A DNA stretch of 64,000 nucleotides from Flavobacterium sp. NRK1 (GCF_024054175.1 NZ_JAMXLA010000001.1:3222652-3286651); one strand, 5' to 3'; shown: positions 8,287 to 17,962, numbered from the stretch's first letter. Made by a program: numbers and translations. The notes: a model not told the origin generated them from the letters alone.

Positions 8287-9117
8287 ATGAATATAATACG
8301 CAAAATAATTTCTTTACTCTTTTTCTTTATAGCTTTCAACCTTCAGGCTCAACATCAGGAAGACATCTTAAATTTGGCTTATGGTAAAAATAACCAGCAA
8401 ACTCTTGATTTATTTCTTCCGAAAACATATACTACTTCTACTCCTGTGCTTGTAATGCTTCATGGTGGTGCCTGGTCTCTGGGTGGTAAAGAATATACCC
8501 ATAAAACATCAAAAGATTTAAGAGACCGCGGTTTCATAGTCGCCAATGTTGATTATCGTTATGTAGGCGAAGCCGTTCATGCAACCGATCTGTTAGAGGA
8601 CATTGACAATGCAGTTATATATCTTCAGAAAATGGCCGCCGAAAAAGGATTCAATACCAATCAATTTAATATGGCCGGTATTAGCGCAGGGGCGCACTTA
8701 GCACTGTTGTATGGATATACATCCGGTAGAAATATAAAATCAATTTCTGCATTATGTGCACCGTCTAAATTTGATGACATCAAAACATTTGAGCATATAC
8801 AGAAACTCGGACTGATAAAAACAATTTCATTTTTGGCCAACGATAATTATACTGCGGATAACTTCATCTCAAAATTTACAGATATAAGTCCGTACCAGAA
8901 AGTAAAGCAGCTTCCGACATTACTTGTTCACGGAACAAAAGATGAATTGGTAGATTATCAGCAATCAGCAGATCTGTATAAAAAGCTACAAGAAAAGAAT
9001 ATAAAATCAAAGCTGGTAACAATGAAAGGTAAAGGCCATGATGTAGGAATGAACCAACCGGATAGCGAAGCAAAAGTTTTAGATGAAATTACAAACTGGA
9101 TTAAAACATACAATTAA
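8287..9117 (+). CDS. secreted alpha/beta hydrolase (esterase/lipase-like)
   Basis: A 276-residue protein with an N-terminal signal peptide (ISLLFFFIAFNLQAQ). The oxyanion motif is MLHGGAWSLGGKEY, in the HGG(A/G)W style of the HSL/BD-FAE esterase group. The nucleophile is the Ser in GISAGAH. The acid is Asp in HGTKDELVDY and the base His is in GKGHDVGM. It probably hydrolyses esters, or feruloyl or carbohydrate acetyl groups, outside the cytoplasm. The stop overlaps the next gene's ATG by one base, so it is coupled to the AraC regulator. Confidence 0.85.
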   Translation: MNIIRKIISLLFFFIAFNLQAQHQEDILNLAYGKNNQQTLDLFLPKTYTTSTPVLVMLHGGAWSLGGKEYTHKTSKDLRDRGFIVANVDYRYVGEAVHATDLLEDIDNAVIYLQKMAAEKGFNTNQFNMAGISAGAHLALLYGYTSGRNIKSISALCAPSKFDDIKTFEHIQKLGLIKTISFLANDNYTADNFISKFTDISPYQKVKQLPTLLVHGTKDELVDYQQSADLYKKLQEKNIKSKLVTMKGKGHDVGMNQPDSEAKVLDEITNWIKTYN

Positions 9118-9677
9118 TGCACTTATATATAAAAAACATGGTTTGTCCACGCTGTATAACGGCTGTACTTAACGAGCTTGAACAGATGAACCTCACTGTA
9201 AATTCTGTAGAGCTTGGTGAAGCTGAAATCACCAATGAGCTTACTCCTGAAGAACAAAGACATCTGGAACAATCTTTAAAAAAACTTGGTTTTGAGATTA
9301 TTGAAGACAGAAAAAGCAGAATTATTGAGCAGGTTAAAAATGAGATTGTTTATCTTGTGCATCATTCTGATGAGATATTAAAAACCAATCTTTCTTCATG
9401 GCTTGCTGAAAGATTAAACTATGATTATACTTACCTGAGCAATCTTTTCTCTGAAGTTGAAGCCACTACAATTGAAAAATATTACATAACACAGCGAATT
9501 GAAAAAGTAAAAGAATTGCTGGTTTATGACGAGCTTTCTCTCGCAGAAATTGCTTTTTCCCTGGGTTACAGCAGTGCGGCATATCTTTCAAGCCAATTTA
9601 AAAAAGTAACGGGTCTCACTCCTACCTTCTATAAATCAATCAAAGAAATAAAACGCAGAAATATTAGTGAACTGTGA
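9117..9677 (+). CDS. AraC-type regulator with an N-terminal HMA-like metal-binding domain
   Basis: A 186-residue protein in two parts. Residues 1-65 form a ferredoxin-like heavy-metal-associated (HMA) domain with CPRC (Cys10, Cys13). Residues 110-180 form an AraC helix-turn-helix pair, with RIEKVKELLVYDELSLAEIA and then GYSSAAYLSSQFKKVTG. An HMA sensor fused to an AraC domain suggests a copper or other soft-metal responsive regulator. That is inference, as no metal specificity is visible. It overlaps the esterase gene by one base and sits just before an HMA/MauE-like membrane protein. A similar copy without the CxxC lies at 61066-61632. Confidence 0.85.
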   Translation: MHLYIKNMVCPRCITAVLNELEQMNLTVNSVELGEAEITNELTPEEQRHLEQSLKKLGFEIIEDRKSRIIEQVKNEIVYLVHHSDEILKTNLSSWLAERLNYDYTYLSNLFSEVEATTIEKYYITQRIEKVKELLVYDELSLAEIAFSLGYSSAAYLSSQFKKVTGLTPTFYKSIKEIKRRNISEL

Positions 9678-9763
9678 ATATCATTAGCAATTTTAAAAAT
9701 TGTATAATATATGCTCCCTGCAGCATTACTAAATTTGTATTATAAATTTTATTGACAAAAATT

Positions 9764-10510
9764 ATGATACATATATATAGTGTTACGGGAATGACCTGTG
9801 AAGGATGCTCTGCAAAAGTAAGCCATTTACTTAAAAATATACCTTCAGTTACAGATGTGAATATTAATCTTGAAAAGGGAGAAGCTACTGTTACAATGGA
9901 TAAACACATCTCTGCCGAAATACTTCAAAATGCACTAAAAGACTACCCAAAATATCAATTATCAGAACTGAAACAGGATCATATTTCTGAGAAAAATATA
10001 TTTGAGACTCCTTTTGAAGATACACGCACATGGTTAGAAATATATAAACCTATAGTTTTGATTTTTGGATATATAGCTGCTATTTCTTTAATAATAGCTT
10101 TATATAGAAAAACGTTTGACCTAATGCTGTTCATGCGTGTATATATGGCAGGGTTTTTTCTAATTTTTTCTTTTTTCAAAATGTTAGATCTCCGCGGATT
10201 TGCTAGCAGTTATACTATGTATGATATAGTTGCAAAGAAGTTCTTAGCATGGGGTTATATATATGCTTTTTTAGAATTAATGCTCGGCATTGCTTTTGTT
10301 ATTAATTTTAATCCTTTATTTACAAATACTTTTACTGCTATCTTAATGGGTGTAAGCCTTATTGGGGTACTACAAAGTGTGATAAACAAAAATAAGATAC
10401 AATGTGCCTGTTTGGGAGCTGTATTTAATTTACCAATGAGCACAGTAACTATTATTGAAGATGGGTTAATGATAGTAATGAGTTTAGCTATGCTATATAT
10501 GTATTTATAA
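9764..10510 (+). CDS. HMA domain fused to a MauE/DoxX-like membrane protein
   Basis: A 248-residue protein. Residues 1-70 are an HMA domain with GMTCEGC (Cys12, Cys15). Then come a hydrophilic linker and four or five transmembrane helices resembling the MauE/DoxX redox-associated family. Near the C-terminus, KIQCACLGAVFNLPMSTV carries a CxC followed by the typical MauE LPMS signature. MauE-like proteins pass electrons or assist disulfide chemistry across the membrane, and the HMA domain suggests a metal-linked task. I use the ATG at 9764 rather than an upstream alternative start at 9752. The neighbouring HMA/AraC gene is a probable regulator. Confidence 0.8.
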   Translation: MIHIYSVTGMTCEGCSAKVSHLLKNIPSVTDVNINLEKGEATVTMDKHISAEILQNALKDYPKYQLSELKQDHISEKNIFETPFEDTRTWLEIYKPIVLIFGYIAAISLIIALYRKTFDLMLFMRVYMAGFFLIFSFFKMLDLRGFASSYTMYDIVAKKFLAWGYIYAFLELMLGIAFVINFNPLFTNTFTAILMGVSLIGVLQSVINKNKIQCACLGAVFNLPMSTVTIIEDGLMIVMSLAMLYMYL

Positions 10511-10547
10511 AAATCTTATACCTGCCATAGGATACCATATATTTTCT

Positions 10548-10555
10548 TACTTTTG
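10548..10555 (+). promoter_or_regulatory. -7 element upstream of thiol peroxidase
   Basis: TACTTTTG at 10548-10555, 24 bases before the tpx start codon, matches TAnnTTTG. I see no good -33 TTG at the right distance. Confidence 0.4.
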
Positions 10556-10579
10556 CTTTTCTAAAACAAATCACAGAAA

Positions 10580-11077
10580 ATGGCTAATATCTTACTGGGC
10601 GGAAATCCCGTTACAACTTCAGGCGAATTGCCTAAAACAGGAACTCAGGCACCTGATTTTACTCTTGTAAAAACAGATCTTTCAACAGTTTCACTTGCAG
10701 ACTTTAAAGGCAGTAAACTTATATTAAATATATTCCCAAGTGTAGATACAGGTACATGCGCGGCATCGGTTAGAAATTTCAATCAAAAAGCTTCAGCGCT
10801 TGAAAACACTAAAGTTTTATGTATTTCCCGCGATTTACCATTTGCACAAAATCGTTTTTGCGGAGCTGAAGGACTTGATAACGTTATATCACTTTCAGAT
10901 TTCAGAGATGCAGGTTTCGGGAAAGCATATGGTTTAAACATTGAAGATGGCCCACTAAAAGGTTTACACTCCAGAGTTGTAATAGTTCTTGATGAAAACG
11001 GAACTGTAAAATATACAGAACAGGTTCCTGATATTAAAGATGAACCAAATTATCAGGATGCCCTTGCAGCATTATAA
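10580..11077 (+). CDS. tpx: thiol peroxidase
   Basis: A 165-residue atypical 2-Cys peroxiredoxin of the Tpx family, reducing lipid and other hydroperoxides with thioredoxin. The peroxidatic cysteine is Cys60 in [14 protein letters not shown] and the resolving cysteine is Cys95 in QNRFCGAEG, at the usual spacing. It ends with the family's [17 protein letters not shown]. No signal peptide is present. It is 22 bases ahead of a diacylglycerol kinase gene on the same strand. Together with the peroxiredoxin operon at 7 kb and OsmC at 30 kb it forms a spread of peroxide defences. Confidence 0.95.
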   Translation: MANILLGGNPVTTSGELPKTGTQAPDFTLVKTDLSTVSLADFKGSKLILNIFPSVDTGTCAASVRNFNQKASALENTKVLCISRDLPFAQNRFCGAEGLDNVISLSDFRDAGFGKAYGLNIEDGPLKGLHSRVVIVLDENGTVKYTEQVPDIKDEPNYQDALAAL

Positions 11078-11098
11078 ATTATAACCTGTAAAAGTTAC

Positions 11099-11473
11099 AT
11101 GAAAGATAACAGGTTTGTTAAAGGAAGGATGAAAAGTACTGTTTACTCGGTTAAAGGAGCTTATAAGCTTATTACTACCGAACATAGTATAATGGTTCAG
11201 TTTTCAATAGGTATCCTTATTACCGTTGCCGGTTTTTATTTTAATATTTCATCAACAGAATGGATGCTGCAGATACTGGCAATAGGGCTTGTGTTAGCTA
11301 TAGAAGGTTTAAATACTGCCGCGGAAAAAATTGCCGATTTTATTCATCCGGAATACCATGAGAAGATAGGATTTATTAAAGATATTGCTTCCGGAGCCGT
11401 TTTTTTTGCAGCGATGGCAGCTATCGCTGTAGGAGCCATTATATATTATCCTAAAGTAGTGGTGCTTTTTTAA
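11099..11473 (+). CDS. diacylglycerol kinase / undecaprenol kinase family protein
   Basis: A 124-residue DgkA-type membrane kinase. The core is TEHSIMVQFSIGIL, then a helix around FNISSTEWMLQILAIGLVLA, then AIEGLNTAAEKIADFIHPEY with the conserved ExxNTAxE motif, and KIGFIKDIASGAVFFAAM. Three transmembrane helices are present. In Bacteroidota and Gram-positives such proteins phosphorylate diacylglycerol or undecaprenol and so recycle lipid carriers. It opens a run of envelope and division genes (ftsK, lolA, lptF/G). Confidence 0.9.
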   Translation: MKDNRFVKGRMKSTVYSVKGAYKLITTEHSIMVQFSIGILITVAGFYFNISSTEWMLQILAIGLVLAIEGLNTAAEKIADFIHPEYHEKIGFIKDIASGAVFFAAMAAIAVGAIIYYPKVVVLF

Positions 11474-11511
11474 ATTTATTGATATTTTTACAATAAAGAC
11501 ACTTATAATAA

Positions 11512-14004
11512 ATGGCAAAGAGCAAAAAAGATACATCAGCAAATACTAAGGAAAAAGCAGCCGCAAACAGAAAAAAATGGGCTTTAACCCGTCAGCATAA
11601 AGTGTTGATAGGTGTGCTCTTTTTTCTTTTTTCTATAGCTCTGTTGCTTTCTTTTATTTCTTATTTTCTTTATTGGGAATTTGACCAGAGTGAACTTACG
11701 GCTTTTGGCGACAGAAAAGAAATTGTACATAACTGGCTGGGGAAATTTGGTGCATACCTTGCAGATCTGTTTTTATACAGAGGCTTTGGTGTAGCATCAT
11801 TTATACTTATACGTTTCTTTTTCCTTACCGGAGCTTATCTTGTTTTAGATCTTCCTGTAAGGAAACTAAAGAAAACACTTTTCTGGGATCTTTTCCTTGT
11901 CATTATAGTATCTGTACTTTTTGGTTTCTTCAATCCTTATTTACCTGAACTTGGAGGTGTAATAGGCTTTGAGATGAACCTATTTATGCAGGATTATATG
12001 GGTAAAGCAGGAACTATACTGGTTTTGGTTTTTGGATTATTTATTTTCCTTATTTTCAGGATCAGAATTTCCCCTGATGCTATAAAAACTTTCTTTGAAA
12101 GAAAACCTGAAGAAGAAACAGATGAAAATTCAGAAATCTTAACAAATAATCAAACGCCGGAAATTATTAAAACAACTGATAATAAAATTATAGACGAAGT
12201 TGACAATTATAATGAGGAAGATGATGAAGAATTAAATAATATTGAACTTAAAACGATTATCCCTCCATCTCCTACCCCTTCGCAGTTTGAAATAAACCGC
12301 GATGCTCTTAAACCTACTATTGAAAAAACGTCTGAAATTAATCTCGATCCTGTTAAAACAAAACATCAGGAACCTGCATCTAAGATTAATGAAACGATAG
12401 AGACCGGAGATGAAAATTTTGTAATAGAAAAATTTGAAGAAGAAACTACTGTCGAAGAAAATCTTGCAGCTAAGCTGATAAAAGATTTTGGCGAATTTGA
12501 CCCTACTCTCGAACTTTCAAATTATCAGTTTCCATCTATCGATTTACTGAAAGATTATTCTTCGGGAGGAATCACAATAAATCAGGAAGAACTTGAAGAA
12601 AATAAAAATCGTATTGTAGAAACATTACGGAATTATAAAATAGACATTGCACAAATTAAGGCTACAGTTGGCCCAACTGTTACTTTATATGAAATTGTAC
12701 CTGAAGCAGGTATACGTATTTCTAAAATTAAAAGTCTTGAAGACGATATTGCGCTTTCACTTTCCGCATTAGGTATCAGGATTATAGCTCCTATTCCGGG
12801 TAAGGGAACTATTGGTATAGAGGTTCCTAACAAAAATCCTACTATGGTGTCTATGAAGAGTGTTATCGGCGCACCTAAATTTCAGACAGCCGAAATGGAA
12901 CTACCTATCGCTTTAGGAAAAACCATTTCTAACGAAACGTTTGTGGTAGATCTTGCTAAAATGCCGCATTTACTTATGGCCGGTGCTACAGGGCAGGGAA
13001 AATCAGTTGGACTAAATGCTGTATTAACATCTTTATTATATAAAAAGCATCCTGCAGAAGTAAAGTTTGTGCTTGTTGATCCTAAAAAGGTTGAGTTAAC
13101 TTTATTTAATAAAATAGAAAGACATTATCTGGCAAAATTACCTGATGATGGCGATGCTATTATAACCGATAATACTAAAGTAATCAATACTCTGAATTCT
13201 TTATGTATTGAAATGGATAACCGTTATAATCTATTAAAAGATGCAATGGTTAGAAATATAAAAGAGTATAATGAAAAATTCCGTCAGCGAAAGCTGAATC
13301 CTGAAAACGGACATCGTTTCCTTCCATACATAGTATTAGTTGTTGATGAATTTGCAGATTTGATTATGACTGCAGGTAAAGAGGTTGAAACCCCCATTGC
13401 ACGTTTAGCACAGCTTGCACGTGCCATTGGTATTCACTTAATCATAGCAACACAGCGACCATCGGTAAATGTTATTACAGGTATAATTAAAGCCAACTTC
13501 CCGGCAAGGATTGCTTTTAGGGTTACATCTAAAATAGATTCAAGAACAATTCTGGACAGCCAGGGAGCTGATCAGCTTATAGGCCGTGGTGATATGCTAT
13601 ATACTCAGGGAAATGATCTTACACGTGTGCAGTGTGCTTTTGTTGATACTCCTGAAGTTGAAAAAATAACAGAATTTATTGGTTCACAAAAAGCTTATCC
13701 ACAAGCTTATCTTCTTCCTGAATATTTTGGAGAGGAAACTGGCATTAATCTTGATATAGATATATCTGAAAGAGATTCAATGTTCAGGGATGCAGCAGAA
13801 GTTATAGTAACCGCTCAACAAGGTTCAGCTTCATTATTGCAGCGTAAACTTAAATTAGGATATAACCGTGCAGGACGCCTTATAGATCAGCTGGAGGCCG
13901 CCGGTATAGTTGGTCCTTTTGAAGGAAGTAAAGCACGAAATGTAATAATTCCCGATCTTACGGCTCTTGAGCAATTTTTCAAAAACGAAGAAAACAACTT
14001 TTAG
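11512..14004 (+). CDS. ftsK: DNA translocase FtsK/SpoIIIE
   Basis: An 830-residue DNA translocase that pumps chromosome ends through the closing septum and activates XerCD. About four transmembrane helices occupy residues 25-185. A low-complexity acidic linker follows, then the alpha/beta motor. Walker A is GATGQGKS near residue 490, Walker B is YIVLVVDEFADLI, and IATQRPSVNVITG is the conserved sensor. The C-terminal gamma winged helix (ASLLQRKLKLGYNRAGRLID) recognises polar KOPS-like sequences. Length and order are normal. lolA starts one base after its stop. Confidence 0.97.
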   Translation: MAKSKKDTSANTKEKAAANRKKWALTRQHKVLIGVLFFLFSIALLLSFISYFLYWEFDQSELTAFGDRKEIVHNWLGKFGAYLADLFLYRGFGVASFILIRFFFLTGAYLVLDLPVRKLKKTLFWDLFLVIIVSVLFGFFNPYLPELGGVIGFEMNLFMQDYMGKAGTILVLVFGLFIFLIFRIRISPDAIKTFFERKPEEETDENSEILTNNQTPEIIKTTDNKIIDEVDNYNEEDDEELNNIELKTIIPPSPTPSQFEINRDALKPTIEKTSEINLDPVKTKHQEPASKINETIETGDENFVIEKFEEETTVEENLAAKLIKDFGEFDPTLELSNYQFPSIDLLKDYSSGGITINQEELEENKNRIVETLRNYKIDIAQIKATVGPTVTLYEIVPEAGIRISKIKSLEDDIALSLSALGIRIIAPIPGKGTIGIEVPNKNPTMVSMKSVIGAPKFQTAEMELPIALGKTISNETFVVDLAKMPHLLMAGATGQGKSVGLNAVLTSLLYKKHPAEVKFVLVDPKKVELTLFNKIERHYLAKLPDDGDAIITDNTKVINTLNSLCIEMDNRYNLLKDAMVRNIKEYNEKFRQRKLNPENGHRFLPYIVLVVDEFADLIMTAGKEVETPIARLAQLARAIGIHLIIATQRPSVNVITGIIKANFPARIAFRVTSKIDSRTILDSQGADQLIGRGDMLYTQGNDLTRVQCAFVDTPEVEKITEFIGSQKAYPQAYLLPEYFGEETGINLDIDISERDSMFRDAAEVIVTAQQGSASLLQRKLKLGYNRAGRLIDQLEAAGIVGPFEGSKARNVIIPDLTALEQFFKNEENNF

Positions 14005-14005
14005 C

Positions 14006-14659
14006 ATGCGTACTTTTTACGGAATATTATTTTTATTTTTTTTCTCTTTACCTCCTTTACAACTTAGAGCTCAAAATGCTGAAAAAGCAAAAGCTTTACT
14101 TAATCAGGTAAGCAGCAGGGTTAAAAGCTATGAAAATATTTCTATAGACTTTAAGTATTCCATGAGTAATCCGGGTCAAAACCTTAATCAGGAAAGTAAA
14201 GGCAGCGTAGTCCTTAAAGGCAATTTATATGTTCTTGATTTTATGGGCACTACTAGAATTTTTGACGGAAAAAAAGTTTACAATATAGTTCCTGAGGATG
14301 AGGAAATATCCATTTCAAAATTTGATGACCAGAATGATGACAATCTTACCCCGGCAAAGATGCTCACATTTTTCAATAATGGTTATAAATATACCTGGGA
14401 TATATTACAAAATATTAAAGGAAGAAAGATACAGTACATAAAATTAAACCCGGTTAATTCAAAAGATAAGACTAAAGAGGTTTTAATAGGGGTTGATGTG
14501 CAGACAAAGCATATCTACAATTTTATACAAATAGAAAAGGATGGTACTAAAACGATTATTACGATAAATTCTTTTAAAACAAATCAGCCTTTGTCGAAAA
14601 ATCATTTTACCTTTACCGAAAGTAAATACCCTAATTACTACATTAATAGATTAGACTAA
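14006..14659 (+). CDS. LolA-like outer membrane lipoprotein carrier
   Basis: A 217-residue periplasmic protein with a signal peptide (YGILFLFFFSLPPLQLRAQ). The LolA/LppM barrel is suggested by KALLNQVSSRVKSYENISI, FKYSMSNPG, GSVVLKGNLYVLDFM and GTTRIFDGKKVYN, followed by the ITINSFKTNQPLSKNHF end. It should ferry lipoproteins from the inner to the outer membrane. The ATG at 14006 comes one base after the ftsK stop; an upstream start inside ftsK is unlikely. The adjacent LptF/G gene fits an envelope-transport operon. Confidence 0.85.
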   Translation: MRTFYGILFLFFFSLPPLQLRAQNAEKAKALLNQVSSRVKSYENISIDFKYSMSNPGQNLNQESKGSVVLKGNLYVLDFMGTTRIFDGKKVYNIVPEDEEISISKFDDQNDDNLTPAKMLTFFNNGYKYTWDILQNIKGRKIQYIKLNPVNSKDKTKEVLIGVDVQTKHIYNFIQIEKDGTKTIITINSFKTNQPLSKNHFTFTESKYPNYYINRLD

Positions 14660-14665
14660 TTTTTG

Positions 14666-16669
14666 GTGAAAATATTAGACCGTTATATCCTTACTTCGTT
14701 CATTACGACTTTTGCGTCGGTATTCATTATTCTGTTTTTCATATTCGTCTTACAGGCAATATGGCTTTTCATTGCTGAACTGGCAGGTAAAGATTTAGAT
14801 GTCTGGTTAATTTTAAAATTTCTTGCTTTTTATGCTCCAAAAATAGTTCCTCTGGTATTGCCTTTATCCATTTTATTGGCATCTATTATGACTTTTGGAA
14901 ATTTTGCTGAAAACTATGAGTTTGCGGCAATGAAATCTTCGGGAATATCGCTTAACAGAGCTATGAGAAGCCTTACAATTTTTATATGCTGTTTAAGCGT
15001 AGTAGCTTTCTTTTTTGCAAATAATGTAATTCCTAAGGCAGAATATAAATTCCTAAATCTCAGAAAAAATATTGTTCAGCGTAAACCTGCAATGGCTATT
15101 GTTGAAGGCCAGTTTAATGCTATTGGTAATTTCAATATAAAAGTTGATAAAAAATCAGGTGAAAACGGCGAAAAACTTACCGGCGTTACTTTACACAAAA
15201 GAGCTCCACAGGCTGCTAATGCTACAATAATACGATCTAAAAAAGGATTGCTGAAAAGTAATGAAAAATCTAACCTGCTTCAGCTCGAGCTTTATGACGG
15301 GTATTATTATGAAGAAATTAATTCTAAAAAACCTTCTGAAAGAATTAAAAAACCTTTTGCAAAAAGCAGTTTTACTAAGCAAATAATGAATATAGACCTT
15401 ACCATGCTCAACTCAAATGACATGAATGAGGAAAAAATAGCTAATACTAATACTATGCTCAATATTAGTGAACTAAATTACACTTTAGATTCACTTGAAA
15501 ACACATATGTAAAAGAATCCAAAAGCATTACAGACAATATAGCACAGCGTTACAGTAGCGTTCTTACAGGTCCTTCTCTTCACAGAGCAAAAAATGTAAA
15601 TACCGATACAATTACTAAAAAAGACAGCATACCTGACAATATACTCAATCTTGTTGCCTCAAAAGATGACAAGGCAAGAATACTTGAAATTGCGACCAAT
15701 AATATAACAAGTTCCAGCTATATTTTAAATTCAGGAAAAGATCAGCTTTATGATAAAACAAAAAACATTAATGGTCACTGGCTTGCATTATATGATAAAT
15801 TTGTAATAGCTTTTTCATGTTTGTTAATGTTTTTTATAGGAGCCCCTCTAGGTGCTATAATACGTAAAGGAGGACTTGGCTTGCCAATAGTATTTGCCGT
15901 ATTAATATTTATTATTTTTCACTTTATTAATACATTTGGTAGAAAACTTGCCGGAGAAAATGGAATTCCACCTTTCTTAGGCTCCTGGATGTCTTCTTTT
16001 GTATTAGGCCCACTTGCAGTAGTACTGACTTACAGAGCTACAAATGATTTGGGCGTTAGTATCAGTTTTGACTGGCTAACCAGTCCATTCAAGAAGCTTT
16101 TTGTAAAAGATACTACTGATGACTTACCGATTTTGAATCTTGATACGGTAAGGATTGGCGATACTGAAGAATGGGAAAACTTAAAAGCTCTTGATAATTC
16201 GGAATTAATAAATTTGGTTAAAAATTCGGTACAGCTAAAACACAGTAAAGATTATAGAAAAAAAGCTTTAAAAATTTTAGAGATTAGAGGTATTACACAA
16301 GAAGAGCTTGAAGAAAATAATAATCTGTATAATATTGAATTTTTAAAGTCAGAATTTCTTTATAATAAACAAAAAATATCTTCTAACATTGCTTTAATAG
16401 CCTACATAATACTTGCAGCCCTTTCTATAAACTTATTAAACGGAAAAATGGGAACAGCCCTACCTGCTCTATTATGTTTAATAGTTTTTTATATAACAGT
16501 ATTTAAGTCGGCTCAAAGTATTAGCCGAATCGGAAAAATTTTAAAAGAAAAAACATGTCCGGGCATCATACTGCAAATTATGCTATCCCTGCCTTTTTAT
16601 CCTATACTTTATTTTTACAATAAATCTTTGCTAAAGAAAATTTTAGCACGCCATAATTATAAATTTTAA
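14666..16669 (+). CDS. LptF/LptG family permease
   Basis: A 667-residue inner-membrane permease of the LPS transport ABC system, which extracts LPS with LptB. The N-terminal ILDRYILTSFITTFASVFII and PLVLPLSILLASIMTFG are family hallmarks, as is KSSGISLNRAMRSL. A periplasmic domain runs from about residue 120 to 370. C-terminal helices carry IIRKGGLGLPIVFA and FGRKLAGENGIPPFLGSWM. A cytoplasmic extension of about 170 residues with two more hydrophobic segments follows, longer than in proteobacteria. The start is GTG at 14666, with a TTG just before it; no ATG is suitable. Confidence 0.92.
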   Translation: MKILDRYILTSFITTFASVFIILFFIFVLQAIWLFIAELAGKDLDVWLILKFLAFYAPKIVPLVLPLSILLASIMTFGNFAENYEFAAMKSSGISLNRAMRSLTIFICCLSVVAFFFANNVIPKAEYKFLNLRKNIVQRKPAMAIVEGQFNAIGNFNIKVDKKSGENGEKLTGVTLHKRAPQAANATIIRSKKGLLKSNEKSNLLQLELYDGYYYEEINSKKPSERIKKPFAKSSFTKQIMNIDLTMLNSNDMNEEKIANTNTMLNISELNYTLDSLENTYVKESKSITDNIAQRYSSVLTGPSLHRAKNVNTDTITKKDSIPDNILNLVASKDDKARILEIATNNITSSSYILNSGKDQLYDKTKNINGHWLALYDKFVIAFSCLLMFFIGAPLGAIIRKGGLGLPIVFAVLIFIIFHFINTFGRKLAGENGIPPFLGSWMSSFVLGPLAVVLTYRATNDLGVSISFDWLTSPFKKLFVKDTTDDLPILNLDTVRIGDTEEWENLKALDNSELINLVKNSVQLKHSKDYRKKALKILEIRGITQEELEENNNLYNIEFLKSEFLYNKQKISSNIALIAYIILAALSINLLNGKMGTALPALLCLIVFYITVFKSAQSISRIGKILKEKTCPGIILQIMLSLPFYPILYFYNKSLLKKILARHNYKF

Positions 16670-16680
16670 AGACAGTAAAC

Positions 16681-17814
16681 ATGTCACTATCAGAAATAAA
16701 ATTAAATACAATCGAAGAAGCGATTGAAGATATACGCAACGGTAAAGTTGTTGTAGTTGTTGATGATGAAGATCGGGAAAATGAAGGAGATTTCATTGCA
16801 GCTGCAGAAAAAGTAACACCTGAAATGATAAACTTTATGGCTACACATGGACGTGGCCTTATATGTGCTCCATTAACAGAAGCCCGTTGTAAAGACCTTG
16901 AATTGCATATGATGGTAACTAACAATACTGTTTTACATGAAACAGCATTTACAGTATCTGTAGATCTTATAGGGCACGGATGTACTACCGGTATATCAGT
17001 TCACGATAGAGCAAAAACTATAAAAGCCCTTGTGGATGATACTACAAAACCCGAAGATTTAGGACGTCCGGGGCATATCTTCCCGCTTAAAGCTAAAGAA
17101 GGTGGAGTGCTGCGAAGAACCGGCCATACAGAAGCTGCTATAGACCTTGCAAGGCTTGCAGGATTTAAACCAGCAGGAATACTTGTGGAAATTTTAAATG
17201 AAGACGGATCAATGGCCCGCCTGCCCCAATTATATGAGGTAGCAAAAAAATTCGATCTTAAACTTATTTCCATTGAAGATTTGGTTGCTTACCGAATGCA
17301 GCATGATAGCCTAATTCAGAAAAAAGAAGATTTTGAGATTGAAACACGTTTTGGTACATTTCGTTTAAGAGCGTATGTACAGACTACAAACAAGCAGGTA
17401 CATATTGCACTAACAAAGGGAAGTTGGAATATTGGTGAACCAATATTGACCAGAATAAATTCTACCCAGATTAATAATGATATTTTAGGAACTCTTACCA
17501 ACGATGCAGATAAGAAGCTTGACAGCATGTTCCGACGTATTAATGAAGAAGGTAAAGGTGCTATTTTATTTATAAATCAGGAAATTCAGCCATCAGAACT
17601 TTTAACCCGTGTAAAAGAATTAAAAGAATTGCAGGCCAAAGGTGTAAAAAAAGCTCCACAATTAAAAATGGATGATCGTGACTTTGGTATAGGTGCACAG
17701 ATTTTGCATGATATAGACATCTGTAAAATACGTCTTCTTAGTAATTCTGAACAAACAAAACGTGTAGGAATGATAGGTTATGGACTGGAAATAACTGAAT
17801 ATACAGAATTTTAA
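16681..17814 (+). CDS. ribB: 3,4-dihydroxy-2-butanone-4-phosphate synthase with a degenerate GTP cyclohydrolase II domain
   Basis: A 377-residue two-domain protein of riboflavin synthesis. Residues 1-205 are an intact RibB domain (DDEDRENEGDFI, GHIFPLKAKEGGVLRRTGHT, DGSMARLPQL). The C-terminal half aligns with GTP cyclohydrolase II (FGTFRLRAYV, DDRDFGIGAQIL, CKIRLLSN). However, the zinc cysteines expected in HSECLTGDVFGSxRCDC are replaced by NSTQINNDILGTLTNDAD, and the EGRGIGL loop is missing. The RibA half is therefore probably inactive and structural, with a true RibA needed elsewhere. It follows the LPS permease by 11 bases. Confidence 0.9.
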   Translation: MSLSEIKLNTIEEAIEDIRNGKVVVVVDDEDRENEGDFIAAAEKVTPEMINFMATHGRGLICAPLTEARCKDLELHMMVTNNTVLHETAFTVSVDLIGHGCTTGISVHDRAKTIKALVDDTTKPEDLGRPGHIFPLKAKEGGVLRRTGHTEAAIDLARLAGFKPAGILVEILNEDGSMARLPQLYEVAKKFDLKLISIEDLVAYRMQHDSLIQKKEDFEIETRFGTFRLRAYVQTTNKQVHIALTKGSWNIGEPILTRINSTQINNDILGTLTNDADKKLDSMFRRINEEGKGAILFINQEIQPSELLTRVKELKELQAKGVKKAPQLKMDDRDFGIGAQILHDIDICKIRLLSNSEQTKRVGMIGYGLEITEYTEF

Positions 17815-17897
17815 AAAAAAGTTTCATTCTTAAAGTTAAGGTAATGAAATGTTTATAAAATAGTATGAAAAAAAATGCATTTTTAGGTCTTATAGTT

Positions 17898-17928
17898 TTT
17901 GGAAAAACGAAAAAGGTTACTATATTTG
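17898..17928 (+). promoter_or_regulatory. consensus promoter of tRNA-Ser
   Basis: TTTG at 17898-17901, exactly 19 bases, then TATATTTG at 17921-17928. This is an exact match to the Bacteroidota consensus, with the tRNA beginning 34 bases later. Confidence 0.75.
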
Positions 17929-17962
17929 CAACCGCAATGAGGAACTGATTGCAACACATACT

